Source of the DNA: Diphasiastrum complanatum
Lineage: Eukaryota; Streptophyta; Lycopodiopsida; Lycopodiales; Lycopodiaceae
Direction: 5' to 3'
DNA: 64,000 nucleotides
NCBI GenBank assembly: GCA_029204225.1
Contig: CM055102.1
Location: 23,345,390 to 23,409,389, forward strand
Shown here: positions 1-17,094 of the stretch, in pieces
How positions within the stretch are numbered: position 1 is the stretch's first letter
Layout of the letters: each line of letters starts with the position of its first letter
Position numbers and translations under genes: made by a program
Notes under the pieces: model-generated
What the model was told of the DNA's origin: nothing
Database searches by the model: none
Seen by the model: the letters and a program-made list of their open reading frames with translations, nothing else

Positions 1-765
1 CTTGAACAAGTTATCAGCAGATAAATTTGGGATACTACATTACAGTTTCTCACAGTGTGTTTTTGCTAAATTCAACGATTATTGACAAATGTGTTGCAAA
101 TGAACACGCTACAAATAAAATCAAAGAACTTCATCACACCACAGGACCGATCCAAACTTGTGCCCGAATCAAACTATCCACAGGCCAGATCTGCAGATGT
201 CATGATGCTTTTGAATAAAGACTCTATACATTGATACATGCATTTGAGGTCATAATCCTTTGATTGTACATGAAGTTTTCAGAAGACTGGTAACTGTATA
301 GCTTCTCTTAACAAGACAATCGTGGTCTGTTAAGGTTATTATATCGACACTTGACTTCAATTTCAAACCAGCAATTTCTAGTTCATTACACAAATCTATA
401 AAGAGTCCTGATTGATTGGTGTTGAGAATAACACCTGACCTTCAATTTCAACGGACAAAAATCGTTGAAAATGGCCATAAGTAATGGTAAAGATCTATGA
501 AGAAAACATAAAGCAGGGAAAACAATGCTTATGTGGTATTGTACTGGATCAAACTAGTATTGAAGCTTTGGAAAGAGGTATCCTACTCGACTTGAAGCAT
601 TTTTTTATCTTTTTAGGGCAGTGCAGCCGTGCAAGCACATGCTTAACCTCCAGAATGAATCACGTCTGTTGCTATTTGAAGCATCTTGCTGCACAGAATG
701 CACTGATGACCTAATGTTGCAGCATCATTGAGACTTCCACAAAATTTCAAAAGAGTGTTTTTCGG
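1..765. other. Intergenic, no gene seen
   Basis: No supportable coding region, RNA gene or repeat. It lies downstream of the minus-strand gene ending at 766, so part of it may be that gene's 3' untranslated region. Confidence 0.5.
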
Positions 766-1446
766 TCAGCCCTGGAAATAATAATGGCGTCTCCGGCGTT
801 CCAGAGACTCTTGCCGCTGCTTCTCCCATTGTTCCCGATTCCTGGAAAGAAATAATTCAATTCTTTCCACGAGATCATCCTTGTAAACCGCGACCTGCTC
901 TTGTTTATTCGAATTCTGCGGCGGAGTTGTTTCAGTACCTGGAGTGGAAATTTCGTCTCGTCCATCCCTGGCCGCAGACAACAAAGGATATGATGCACTT
1001 CTTTTGCCCATGCTAGAACTTCTTGACGGAGCCTTTTTCGTGGTATCTGGAAGTTGTTCTTCTACAGTCGCGGTTTCATGCACCTCGTTTGTGAAATCCG
1101 GATAGGAGCTTGAGGAGGCCCACTGCCTCCTGGAACGACGACTAGGATGGCGACGCGATTGAGTTGGAACTACTTGAATCGCCTGACTAGAAACAGGAGT
1201 AGATCTAACCAATATGGCTAGAACAATGAAGTTGACCAGCACAAATAGCCCTGCTTGTTGTGCCTCTAAAGAATCTTGAAATTGAGATGCTAGTAAAACA
1301 AATAGAAATCGAAGAGATGGAACAACATTTTTGCTAGAAGAAGAGAGCAACGCAGTGAGAATGACAAGGAAAATCGGACTTTTGGACATCTTGTTAAGAA
1401 ACATTTCTACTTTTTTCTTGGAACCAAGTTTGGGGGCAGCTTCCAT
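766..1446 (-). CDS. DUF4408/DUF761-type plant protein
   Basis: A single-exon frame of 226 residues. The N-terminal third has two hydrophobic stretches (about residues 22-55 and 66-85), as in the membrane-anchored DUF4408 region. The middle is basic and Ser-rich (SRRHPSRRSRR near residue 100). The C-terminus (about residues 186-215) carries VYKDDLVERIELFLSRNREQ followed by KQRQESL. This matches the DUF761 box at the end of plant 'cotton fibre' type proteins, where D-L-x-x-R-x-E-x-F-x-x-x...QRQES is typical. Family members are usually 200-350 residues and intronless, so length fits. Function is poorly known; some members respond to stress. The start is the first Met of the frame. No stops or frameshifts are seen, so it may be an expressed gene. 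Confidence 0.75.
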   Translation of the reverse strand: MEAAPKLGSKKKVEMFLNKMSKSPIFLVILTALLSSSSKNVVPSLRFLFVLLASQFQDSLEAQQAGLFVLVNFIVLAILVRSTPVSSQAIQVVPTQSRRHPSRRSRRQWASSSSYPDFTNEVHETATVEEQLPDTTKKAPSRSSSMGKRSASYPLLSAARDGRDEISTPGTETTPPQNSNKQEQVAVYKDDLVERIELFLSRNREQWEKQRQESLERRRRHYYFQG

Positions 1447-1750
1447 GGTGTCTTTTGATCAAGGATCAGACAAAATAAGGGGTGCGTTACAAAGTGTTTC
1501 AGACAAGTTTAAAACAGATTCGAAATAGCTGAAGTTCTGGTAGAATGTCGAAGAGGCGGATTCGCATTAAAATATCAGGAAAAGACGAGAAATTATGTAA
1601 CAACAAGATGTATGAAGTTACTGCAAAAAGATCGCCTGGAAGAAAAGGGTTTAGAATAAAAAGCACCCAATCCGCCACTCAGCAACCAGATCGGATCGAA
1701 CCAATTGCTTTAGCCTACAAACCTGCTGCAACCGAAAGCCGTCCAAATCC

Positions 1751-1920
1751 TTAACAAGCAAAATGTACAAGTTTACACAAACAATATTGATCAAAGTCTA
1801 CGGAAAGTGGGATAAGCGACTCAGAAATGCGGCAAAACGCCAGATAACATGTAGCTTCTCCTAGGTCTGTTATCTTGAAATGTTTATTCACTTCGGTAAC
1901 TAGGTCTTCGCTTCTGCAAC
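1751..1920 (-). pseudogene. Ty1/copia reverse transcriptase fragment
   Basis: About 55 residues, including HFKITDLGEATCYLAF. This resembles the copia RT stretch FKMxDLGxxxYxLGI that follows the catalytic YVDD. It lies at the end of a longer minus-strand frame (1751-2212) whose N-terminal part is not RT-like. No other element parts are adjacent, so it is an isolated remnant upstream of the DUF761 gene. Confidence 0.5.
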
Positions 1921-2214
1921 TGATTGAAGAGTTTGGAGCTTGAAAATCGAGGACAAAGATAATCCGTTGCAGAAGCCTTCGATCTTTTGAACGATTTTGA
2001 GCTGGAAAAAGGAAGAACTGATGAAGTTGCAGCTGATCTGGAGCTGAGTTGGAAAACCGCGTGAGTTGGAGCGACCAGAAACCAAAGACGGGTTCCTTAG
2101 GCAGATGAGCTACTGCATGATACTTCCTAGAAAAGAGCTTTTGAGAGAGAGAGAGACAGAGAAAGAAAGAAAGAAGAGTACAAGCTTTTGAGAGAGAGAC
2201 AGGGAGGGACACAA

Positions 2215-2215
<1 letters not shown>

Positions 2216-2249
<34 letters not shown>
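2216..2249. repeat. (GA)n microsatellite
   Basis: An uninterrupted GA run following a looser GAGAGA-rich stretch from about 2140. Confidence 0.9.
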
Positions 2250-2251
<2 letters not shown>

Positions 2252-2264
2252 ATTTTGTGGAAGT

Positions 2265-2690
2265 ATTCTATGCCTCCATAGGCATAGAATTTAAATTCTT
2301 GAGAGCAACCTTCAAAGTCAAAGGGGGGGGGGGGGGTGAAGGTCCTGCTATGAGGCCCTTCCGCCCGTAGAAGACCATGTGCCCGAGGGCATAGAATTTA
2401 AATTCATACTCCGAGGCCCTTCCGCCTCGGAAGACCGTGTGCCCGAGGGCGGAGTTTCTCCCGTGGAAGACCGTGGGGGGGGGGGGGGGGAAGGTCCTGC
2501 TCCGAGGCCCTTCCCTTCCGTGAATTCCGTTTTTACATTTTTTTTTCTTTTTTGACGTAAATTTTTTTTTACACGGACCTTTCGGGCGGAAGGTGCTTGT
2601 AAAAAACGTAAATTTTTTTATGTGCACCTTCCGGTGTCCGGAAGGTCCCTGTCAAAAAAAATTTGTCAAAAAAAAAATTGCCCCACAGAT
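2265..2690. repeat. GC-rich internally repeated insert
   Basis: A GC-rich block in AT-rich surroundings. The unit 'poly-G, AAGGTCCTGCT, GAGGCCCTTCC' occurs near 2322-2362 and again near 2474-2520. 'CATAGAATTTAAATTC' occurs twice (2281 and 2390), and 'GAAGACCxTGTGCCCGAGGGC' occurs twice. A T-rich/A-rich fold-back region follows (2530-2680). It looks like a small non-coding mobile element or processed repeat. The proline-rich frames across it are low complexity. Confidence 0.5.
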
Positions 2691-2699
2691 TACGTTCTG

Positions 2700-3111
2700 T
2701 GAGGCATCACCATTTTCTTTGTAAAAAATAAAAAACTGATTTTATGTAGGGAGGGCTGCCATGGGGGACCGGGCCTTACAAGGACATCACATGGAAGTGC
2801 CAATGTCTCCTCTCAAGCGCCCAACGAGGAGTCACCATCCTTGAACCAAGTTGGTGCTTCAATTTATTGGGCGTAGAGATAGGATAGGATGACTTTAGTA
2901 ACCTACAATGTGCTTTAAAAGGTAAACTTTAGGGGCCATGTGAATATGAACTCTGTTGGGTTCAATTTTTTGTTCGCTTTTATTTTTTATAAGTGTTGTC
3001 ATCACATATACATCGTTCGCCACAAGTGCCATGTATGCCAAAAGTAGATAACTACTCCAAATCTATGGTCCCTATGGCCAATGCATAAGATTCATGTGGT
3101 TAACCTCCAAC

Positions 3112-3152
<41 letters not shown>

Positions 3153-4099
3153 CTAATGTGCAAACCCAACCATATCTAATAAACTAGGGGTAAATTATAG
3201 AAGTTTAGGTAAAGGGGACACTTGATTGGTCCACGAGGCTAATTTGACTTTTGAATTCACTAAGAATATTTGAGGTTGCCAACGTTTGGTTGATAAATCC
3301 AATGCAACAACCTTAACCTTTGTAAAAGCCTTGATGAATATGATGAGGTAAAAAATTCAAAATTGACTTGTATCTACGAATCACCACTAATTTCTTTTGG
3401 ATAATTTTTGGAGACTATTTGTCATGTATGCTTCGCATTTTTCCTTGCATCTGAAGTGATTTTGTAGGCAATATGTTTTGTATTGAGATTCTAAGGACCA
3501 TTTTAACATCTTAAAGTTTCTACCCTTGGGTTCTACCTCCCATTTGAGTATAATGGCAAGTATCACTCCATGCACATGGACCACCCTTCTTTGAGATTAT
3601 TGTAGTCAATTTGCTAAGGGTCTTAATGATACTTTGGGGTTGCGTCACAAAACTATGCTCTAGTCACCCATATGTGGAGTATATGGTTGCTAGATTATAT
3701 GCCATAAAAAGGGGATTCAAGCTTAGTTTGTAGTTGAGCAAACCATTGCCTAGGAGCAATGTACACCAACCAAATGTGCATGATCTCTTGATATTGCCAT
3801 AGTTTGAAATGAGCATGGATTTGCAAAAAAGATCTCTTGTTTTTTTTTTTTGGAGGGGGTGGAGGTGTTGTTGCAACCAACCTTAAGGGGCTTGAGAGCA
3901 CACTCCTTGAATGAAATGTTTAGCGTCGAGATGTTGAAAGAATGATTCCTACATGATATCATTTAACTTAGGAAATTTGCAACCTAAAGTGATATCATTT
4001 AACTAAAAGGACGTTGGTCCTAGTCATATTCTTAGGATGTCCAAAGATCATGTGAACAATGGTCGTTACTCATCCACTCCACAATGCTCATAAGCCATG

Positions 4100-4154
<55 letters not shown>

Positions 4155-5620
4155 TGCTCCTTTAATGTAAACTTATAATTTTTACTCTTCATAAGTATTA
4201 TCATATAGTTGCTTTTAGGTGGAAGGTCTATTTGACTCGTTCAATGTAAGTAGCTACATTGAACCTTCCTATCTAAATATGATCACTTTTCTTGCACACC
4301 ACCTTGTCTTTGTTTTTAATATGTATTTTATGTATTCTTTGATATTTAGAAATAGTAGTTGGTGTGATGACTCTAACCATTAAGTAGGTAGATGCCAACT
4401 AATTGCTAGAACTTACACATGCAAGTGTATGCACTACCCAATGGGTGTTGCAAACATTAGAAGAGGTGTATGCTTCCCAATACTATTTTGCAATATATCC
4501 AAAAAAGCTATTTTTTGCAAAGGTGGCACAAACTTGGACTTATTCAACTATAGAACTACATACGACAATGAGGGACAATATGCCCAATATAATGGGTCCA
4601 AAGCCTAAAACAACCACGTACATTCTAGCCTTGAAGTAGACAATTGTCACAATCAAAAGTAGAAGAGGGAGTGATATCAATCCAATAAATGTTTTTCTCA
4701 TATTGTTTGAAAAGTGAAGGAAGGTTGGTTTCACATGGAGTGGGAGGTAAGTCCAAAAGGCCCAAATCCTTTACTTTGATTGGTGGAGCCACTCCAAGAG
4801 GCCTTCCCCTTAATCACAAGGGATGAGAGTTTCCCCTAGGTGGCATTGAAAGGTGCCAACCCGAGGTAACTCAACATACCAGAGAAGTACCTTGGGCCTC
4901 AAACTTGGAGTATTGGGGATAAGTGGTGGGCCCTTGCTCTAAGCCCTTGCTCTCCCCTCCAATAGAAAACATAGATTTCTTATTTAATTTTGAATTTAGA
5001 CAACAAATGCTTTGCTCTCCAAATGAAAGGGCTTTAGGGCCTTTCACATGGAAGGACTTGGGTGTAAGTGCAAATTTTGAAATGCCCCTGGACTCTTCCA
5101 TGTGAAACTACCCTAAAGGGAAAATGCATTTCCAAGCAAGAATTCAATCTCAAGCATCTAGCTACCAAATAAAGTGCAAAAGTTTGTATGTATAAGTTCC
5201 ACATGACTTTTAGAGCCCATGAATATTTCTCATGGTTGGTGGTAATTTTTTTGTAGTTTGACAAATTAAATTAATTTGTCATAAAAGATAATTCTATAAG
5301 TTTTTCCAAACACGTCTTTAACTAATGTTTGTAATAAAAAAAAGATTGTAGAAATGTTATTTCCAATTAGCTTACTAGTACTTCAGAATTATGGCAAGCT
5401 ACCACCAATAAAGGACATCGAAAAAGACTACTCAACTATGTAGAATAGATCAAGCTTATTAGTCATGCCACATCGTATTAGATGTGACCCTCAAGTAAGT
5501 CAAAAATAAGTGTGAAAATGACCATCTTTGGTGATTTTTGGGGGATGGATACCTCCAAATCCATAAGGAGATCATTCTGAAAAAAATTTACAGCATGATT
5601 AGCATTCCTTTTTACCATCC
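2700..5620. other. Intergenic, two GA tracts only
   Basis: No supportable gene. (GA)n runs lie at about 3114-3148 and 4102-4151. The remaining short frames show no recognisable domain. Confidence 0.45.
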
Positions 5621-5626
5621 CATCTG

Positions 5627-6160
5627 TTACGGCCATATTCAGTTAATGACATGGAATAGTCCTAATATGGTAGACTGGCTCTCTAGTGTTTGAGATTATC
5701 GGTCACGTCTAGATTTTATTCCACATCGAGGCATGTTGGTGACTAATGACCTTGAGAGGACCCAGACACTCTAATTGAGACATATGGAGTAGTGCTTGTA
5801 CGTGTGACTGATATAGGCAGGAGGTATGCATGTAGAGTTATGATCTATTTATAGTTGACCTGCATGAGGATTGCATGGGTTCATGCACAGGATCCTACTC
5901 TCTATATATTGAGGTAGTGATTATCCCAACGATTATTTGGTCTAGGTTACTACCTGTTGAGCTCTTCTCCTCTTGCTATCACATGGCATGGCTTGGAGGC
6001 TAGATCTAGGAGGATTCTCCGAGAGGGATCTAGGATTGGTTGGGTGGTTTTGCTCCAATGTCTCTCTTGTTGTGTTTTCCTATCCTCATCTTAGGGGTTT
6101 TTCACATGAAACTTTCATAAAAATATTTTGAGAGCTTCTGCTCGTTGTTCCAATATGGTG
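5627..6160 (+). mobile_element. LTR-like segment with possible primer site
   Basis: It begins TGTTACGGCCATATTCAG and ends next to TGGTGTCAAGGCC (about 6152), which resembles the initiator-Met primer site that follows a plant LTR. A stretch near 26814 begins similarly (TGTTATGACCATGATCAG). Both neighbourhoods contain related text around 'CATGCCACATCGTATTAGATGTGACCC'. No second LTR was located, so this is a solo or degraded LTR at best. Confidence 0.35.
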
Positions 6161-6527
6161 TCAAGGCCATCTGTGAGTAGGGCGCTGGTCTCTGGACTGT
6201 GAACCCTCGTTTTGATGGCTCTACTAGAATCCTTTGTCCACCTTATTGAAGAATCCTCTTAGAGTTTAATTTGTGAGTGTTGTAGGGCTGTTGTAGACTT
6301 TAGTGGATGCTGGAACGGAATAGCAATCTGACAAGTGAAATGGATGTAAAGCTGTTTCTGGCCAGATGAGCATTGACCTGTTTTCGTTGTGTTGGAAGGC
6401 GCCATCTAATCTAGATTATGCATGGATTGGCGGTGTAGATCGTTGATGCAAATCAAGATAGTGATGAGAGCTTGGATTTCAACTCTTGAGGCGCACCAGA
6501 GGGCTGAAGAGGGGCGTTACCCACTAC

Positions 6528-8450
<1,923 letters not shown>

Positions 8451-8454
8451 AAAA

Positions 8455-8740
8455 ACAAAGAACTTTCTTGAAGGACAGCATTCAGAAGAAGAAAGAAAAA
8501 CTGTTGGTCAGACACAGAGAAAACACCATCGTCCAAGTGATCAAGGACAAGATTGTGGAGTTGGAGAAGTGTCTGGTTGAGCTGTAGACATGGACTCCTC
8601 CCACTGAAGAGGTGATAAAATAAGTGGATGATGAGCTCAATTTAACCAGGCGCATGATAAAAAAGATGAAAGTGCAAGCGGATGCCCAGTCCCTTGCAAG
8701 TGAGGTTGTAGAGGAGGAGCTAAAATTTTTGGTAGTCTTC
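8455..8740 (+). pseudogene. Coiled-coil-like coding remnant
   Basis: One frame, with at least two in-frame stops, reads as charged helix-like text (for example VIKDKIVELEKCLVEL, then VDDELNLTRRMIKKMKVQAD). This resembles the heptad-rich ORFs found near gypsy-type elements elsewhere in the window (16.2-16.7 kb). No specific family can be named. Confidence 0.3.
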
Positions 8741-8839
8741 TTTTATCTGTTTGGTACTTTTCATTCTTTTGGAACTTATGAACGCGTTGTGGCCATTTTA
8801 ATGAAACCTTTGGAACTTTTAATAATTTTCATGTTGTTT

Positions 8840-9210
8840 TAAACTTTTTTTTACTTTTGGTACTTTGAGATTTGATTTTTGGTGCTTTTGGTTGTCTTGC
8901 ACTTTTATAAAACTCGTTCTTTCGGAACTCTTGCACCTATAGTACTTTTGTAGTTTGGTACTTTTGACACTTTTGTAAGTAATGGTACTTTTGGAGTTTG
9001 GTACTACTGATACTTTTGGGTAATACTGGATTTTTTTAAATTTGGTACTACAGGTACTTTTTGTAATACTGGAATTTTTGCAGTTTGATACTATTCGAAT
9101 CTTTGACAATTTTGACATTGGATTTGAACTTCTAGTTTGTTTTAAACTTTTTAGCTATTATTTGGTACTTTTGAAACTTCTAGATTTGTTTTTGGTGTAC
9201 GGATTGGTAG
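8840..9210. repeat. Degenerate GGTACTTTTG repeat
   Basis: Many imperfect copies of TTTGGTACTTTTG separated by 10-25 bases give a T-rich repeat on the plus strand. Confidence 0.55.
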
Positions 9211-9510
9211 TTTCTACGTGTTGTTTACTAATTTTGGTGGTTTTGCATTCTTCACAAGTTCATTACTTCCGCTACCATCGTGTATTAAAAGCTCTAAAAT
9301 TATTATGTTCTTGTGGTCGCCTACTAAGTCACCAATAGTGAACGCACTGAGAAGAATTGAGCGGACTGATCCTCCCTCTAACTTCTTCTGACACATCGCT
9401 CCAAGATCATGACATGCTAGTGTTTGAAGCAATCTAGCTACTTCAAAAAGACCCTGTCTAGAATGTGAGACTTCCGTGACTACAGGGTTTTGCAAAGACA
9501 AAAACAAGGT

Positions 9511-10415
9511 TCAATGTCTTTGCTTAGCTTGGTATCTACAATTCAATCTTCTACTCCGAGCAGATTTGGATTCTACTTTCGGAGTCCTATATGATGGGTG
9601 ATTATGCACATGCTTGGATGTAACAAACACCGTCTTCATCGAGTCTACCCCCTCCATAACATCAACATTGGAGTTTGAACCCAATGTAACATGCGTAATC
9701 GATCCTACACCCAAATTATCACTCTCTCTTCCAATATCGTCATGGGACCTCAAATGTGTATCCTCTTCCTCTTTCTAAATGGTAAATTGCAAAGCCCTGG
9801 CTTTGCGTTTTGCCATATACCTGCAACGAATCCTCCTCTTTCTCTCACTTTTGGATTCCACTTCAGGAGTCAAATATGAAGGATTACTATGAACATTTTC
9901 TGGTGTAACCAACTCTACCCTCTCCACTGTTACCTCTATCTCAGATGACCTAAACTGGGTGGATGGACTCCTACAGCCTGCTGAAAATGCACTACTTCCA
10001 ACAAACTCTACAGCAAGATGCTGAGGCGATGGTACCATGACATGATGTAATGTCAATGGATGGTACCTATGCGGAGGCATGCCTACAACCAAACCAGTTT
10101 CGCTACTCCCGATATGCTCTACTGCATCACTGCTAAGTGATTATACATTGGCATCTAAAGTCAATGTACCATCGCTACGTAGGGACACACCTGCAGTGCC
10201 TATACTACATACTGACAAAGCCCTATTCTTGGCTTGTCTCCTACGCCCAATGTCTTCCTTTTGGCGGATGTGCTTTCATTTTCTGGAGTTCTATATGAAA
10301 CATTGTTTCGTACAAACTCCGGAGTAGCTACTTGTTGGTTGGGTTTTTCAGACATGATATTCACAACCTTCGTTCGTTTATCCTGCAAGTTAAACATGGA
10401 TTTTGTCAAAATCAA
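9511..10415 (-). pseudogene. Region with a triplicated basic peptide motif
   Basis: Three minus-strand segments, at about 10200-10415, 9775-10092 and 9511-9753, each carry a version of the same motif. Copy 2 reads NPSYLTPEVESKSERKRRIR then CRYMAKRKA. Copy 3 reads HPSYRTPKVESKSARSRRLN then CRYQAKQR. Copy 1 reads VSYRTPENESTSAKRKTLG, then in the next frame RRRQAKNRALS. Copies 2 and 3 end soon after the motif. The motif is strongly basic and could bind nucleic acid, but I recognise no family. A long TC tract lies just upstream on the coding strand. It may represent exons of a repeat protein or tandem duplicated exons; coding status is uncertain. Confidence 0.4.
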
Positions 10416-10428
10416 ACAAACAATAGCG

Positions 10429-13500
<3,072 letters not shown>

Positions 13501-14605
13501 ACAAGGAGTTGGCTCCTTCTTATAGGAAAGTCCAATGCATCCCCTTCACAATGCCATCTTGCCATTCTTCATGTCCTTCAAGCCCTCTTTGCCATTTGTC
13601 CTCAACCATTTAATAGTACACCTAGTGGCCTCCATAAGAGAGTGGTGGAGTGGTGCATTCAAGGCCCTCTTTCAAAACTAGCCAAGATGCCATTTTTGTC
13701 AAAGGCTAGGGAGGCCATTCAAGTTTCCCCTTTTGTACACCCTAGAAGCCCAAAATGTCAATGGCTAGTGGGTGTACCTCCCAATTTTTAGAGCCTCCAA
13801 GGTGTTTTGGCATTTAATATCCAAATTTTGGGTGAGGCCCTTTTTCAACCCCTATTTTTTTGTAGGCGGCCCTCATTTTTCTTTGGGTACCTTCGTTTTT
13901 GGCCTTTCTTCATTTTTTCAAGGGTCGTGCGCATTCTGCTTATTTGTCTGGGTTTTTGGCCTATTGGGTAACCACTTGGCCCACACATTTCATTAATTGT
14001 CTGTAAACTACCCAAACTTTGTTGTTAGGGTTTCAATGACTCCTTGACACTGAATCCATATTTCTCGGTCCCGTTTTTACACTAAACTTTTCTTTCTCGA
14101 TTTTTTCTTTTGTGGTTGACTTTTCCAGCATTCATGACTAGGGCTCCCACAACAACACGGTTTCCTTGAAAAATACACTGAGTGATCATGTATAAGTAAA
14201 AAATGGATTCAGTACATGGTGGGATTTTAGCACGGTCATACCGGCTATTTTTTTACAATTGGCCATTTTTTTGAAAAGTCGTAAAATATTTACCGGCCAT
14301 TTCTAAGGCCGCAAAATTTGCTCTAGCCTCATTTAGGGCGGGCTGGGACCCAATTCTAGGTAGACAGGCACTTTTGGCTCGGTCTTACAAAACTTGACCA
14401 CAAAATATTTTTGACGGTCTTTTCAAAAGTCAGTTTCTTACTTTTATATTGTGTCTAGCCACTTTAGGGGCGGGCTGGGACCCAATTCTAAGGCAAATTT
14501 GTGCCGATTTTTCTTTAATAACCGGGTTTTACATGCCGGTTTTTTCAATTATTGCAAACTTAAACTTCAATATTAGTCCAATTTTTCGTGCGGAAATATT
14601 GGCTA
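13501..14605 (+). mobile_element. Possible gypsy 5' LTR
   Basis: Upstream of a gypsy-type primer site at 14606. It contains a direct repeat, GGGCGGGCTGGGACCCAATTCTA, near 14336 and 14469. The outer LTR end was not found, so extent is a guess. Confidence 0.3.
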
Positions 14606-14625
14606 ACATTGGCGACTACCACTGG
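14606..14625 (+). promoter_or_regulatory. Gypsy (Tat/Athila-like) primer binding site
   Basis: TTGGCGACTACCACTGGGTA resembles the TTGGCGACTCxxCTGGGGA block that follows the 5' LTR of plant Tat/Athila-type Ty3/gypsy elements. The coding remnants to the right (15.7-18.3 kb) are on the opposite strand, so they do not belong to the same intact element. Confidence 0.4.
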
Positions 14626-15752
14626 GTAGTATGGTCCCCATACGGCCCCAGAGTCTTTGGTTTTGCAGACCAGCTCCTGGTGGTGGATCAAGTTTAGTGG
14701 GCTCCGCTCCCTTGCTAGGTGATGCTAACCATAGTGAGTTGGTAGGATGTCTTCAACAACTTCCTACCCAAAGGCCATCGATTTAGCCCTTAGGATCCAT
14801 CTGCAACCGGATTGGATTTAACCACAACATCTTTGAACAATTCGGTGTCTTCATACCTACAAAAACCCACATGTGACCTAAATGGCAAATGCTCCCAGTT
14901 CCATCAGATGTAAGGCAATCCCACTTTCGGACCCATGCATAGAGGGATATGCAAATGCAAATCTCAGGATTGGAGATAGGATGATATGGATGCAAGTCAA
15001 CAGTATTGTGTCTAACACCGTGTCATTGATGTGTCTGTGAATGTATGCACGATGAGGCTTTAATGTCCCAACTCTGAAACCGGTACAGACTGGTGATTAC
15101 CAACTCTTTTTTTTTGTTTAGACATTCAACTTATACTCTCTAAGAACTGATTCAATAGGGAACAACCATCTAGTCTCCTCTCTGTACTGACTCTTCTCTC
15201 AAGCCCTATATTCTGATAGTAGTCCATGTAGGACAACTTACTGTCCTAAGATCCAATACACAAAATGGTAGGAAGTACTAGTTTTCCACTAGTCTATGGA
15301 ATCAATTAGGAAAAGCATCCTCACCTCTTATGGATGTGTGAGGCGTCACTCATCCTCACAAATTGGTTCGAGATCTGATACATACAATTGAAGTCTTTTT
15401 CTTTTTTATCTTTTTTCTCTTACTTTTTTCTCAATCTTCCTTTCTCTCTCTTTTTCTGTTTTTCTTTTTCTTTTTTTATATACATTTTTCTTCTGTGTCT
15501 TGCCCATTGGGCGATGGAATCACTCCCCACTCCGCTTTACTGTTTCAATTCCCACTTTTTCCTTTCTCAACCCCCCCCCCTCAACTATGCGTCTATACAG
15601 TCATTTATGCCCATAAAAATTAGCAAATGTCCAAATGCAGCTCAGAGTTTTTATAGAGATGCAATAAAGATATATGCATAGAAAACTGAGACTTGCAACA
15701 GATGCTCACCATACCGTGTCTAGTGTATGATGCATAATAGTGAGGTGGGTGG
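14626..15752. other. Intergenic, nothing recognised
   Basis: A T-rich low-complexity tract lies at 15390-15490 and a C9-10 run near 15572. No gene. Confidence 0.4.
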
Positions 15753-16147
15753 TTATAGTGCATTCTTGCACATTTCCGTCCGTTGGTTTTTCAACTCCCC
15801 AGTGTAATTGGGGTCTACTTCTGCCACATCCACAGGGGCTGGATCGGCACCTTCCAAGAACTTAAAATAAAACATCTCATTTAGGGTTTTGTGTCCCTTG
15901 GAAGTTTTGTCACGCATCTGCAGGTACAATGCTAGGTCCGCTCCTGACTCCATGGACTCATTGGGGTTGTACCACCATTTGGTAAGGTGAATCCTAGTGG
16001 GTTTAGTCTTAGCACCCCAAGGTTGTAGTAACCAATTCTGCAAGCAGTATGCATAGTGGCCGGCCAATCTAATGATATCATTTTTCTGGTGCGCGGCAAC
16101 AACTGAGAACCTACATAAGCTCTCGCAAGAATCTTTGTAGTTTTCAA
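15753..16147 (-). pseudogene. Gypsy-associated ORF remnant
   Basis: Overlapping minus-strand frames include HLTKWWYNPNESME and EMFYFKFLEGADPAP. No named domain. It lies 3' of the coiled-coil frame and the gypsy RNase H on the same strand, so it probably belongs to the same decayed element. Confidence 0.35.
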
Positions 16148-16222
16148 AACTACCTGGGATGAGTGGCCATGTTAATCAAAGGGCGGAACTCGTGGATGGT
16201 CATAGCTCAAAAACCTGGACAT

Positions 16223-16741
16223 CTAGCGAAAACTCCATGGGCGACTGTCTGACAAAATTTTCTTGCGGTGCATAGGGTAAGCGGGTAAAGGGTTGCGGGA
16301 ACTCTGAGGCCTGATTAGTCCTCTTGCAGCTTCTTTTCTCTGATACTCATGTAACTGCCTAGCTAGCATGGCTACGGTAGTTTCGATTGCAGCTAGTTCC
16401 ACCTCGGTGTTGGCTAGGATCTTTTCCTGCCCTTTATACCCCTCCCTATGGCTTATCTGTCGTTTGTTACTAGCCTCCTTGAGGTCATTGTACCTCTGCT
16501 TCCAGGTATCTCGCTCCTTATTGGCGGTAACCAGCTCGTTAGTGGATCTGATTCGTAGGTTCTTTTGTTTTTTCAATTCTTCTTTTAGACATTGAATTTC
16601 TATGTCGGTCCTCTGTCCTTCCTTAAGTACGAACCTTATCAGTTTTCTATGGCATTTCTCGGGCTGGTTACTGCTCTGTGGGTCTTCCATTCTCTTTTCA
16701 GTAGTAAATTCCATCACCTGTGTTTTAGCATTTATATACAT
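16223..16741 (-). pseudogene. Coiled-coil ORF of a gypsy-type element
   Basis: A 172-residue open frame. Residues about 30-140 are charged and heptad-like (IEIQCLKEELKKQKN, DTWKQRYNDLKEASNK), predicting a long coiled coil; the C-terminus is Pro/Arg-rich. It sits downstream of RNase H and integrase remnants on the same strand. Similar helical frames occur at 28.9-29.2 kb beside another gypsy remnant, so it is probably a structural (gag-like) or accessory element protein. Intact as a frame, but a start inside an element cannot be confirmed. Confidence 0.4.
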
Positions 16742-17094
16742 GAATATACAATGTGTTGAATGTACAAAAAATCTTTAAACCTTTACACCCCTCTCACCTC
16801 CATGTGTATCTGTCAGGTTTGTGCTAGGGCAGGAGTTTTTACTATGTACTTAGGCCGTGTGCATTAACCCATGGGTTATGCTACTATGGTGTGACCTAAA
16901 ATAAGCTCTAGATAGTTCATGGCTCATTAGCTGATGTAATTGGGCTAGGAGTTGGGGATTCTCTAGACCTACTTGGTTTATCAGACTTCTGATCCACCAA
17001 ACTCCATACCATGCCTGGGCTTTCAGGATTGTCCATAGCTCCGCAACAATGGTTATGGGTGAAATGACTACCTCACCTGGCTCACATTGCTAGT

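Noticed and set aside
1545-1754. 69-codon basic plus-strand frame
   Set aside because: No recognisable family, no splice or conservation support; probably chance.
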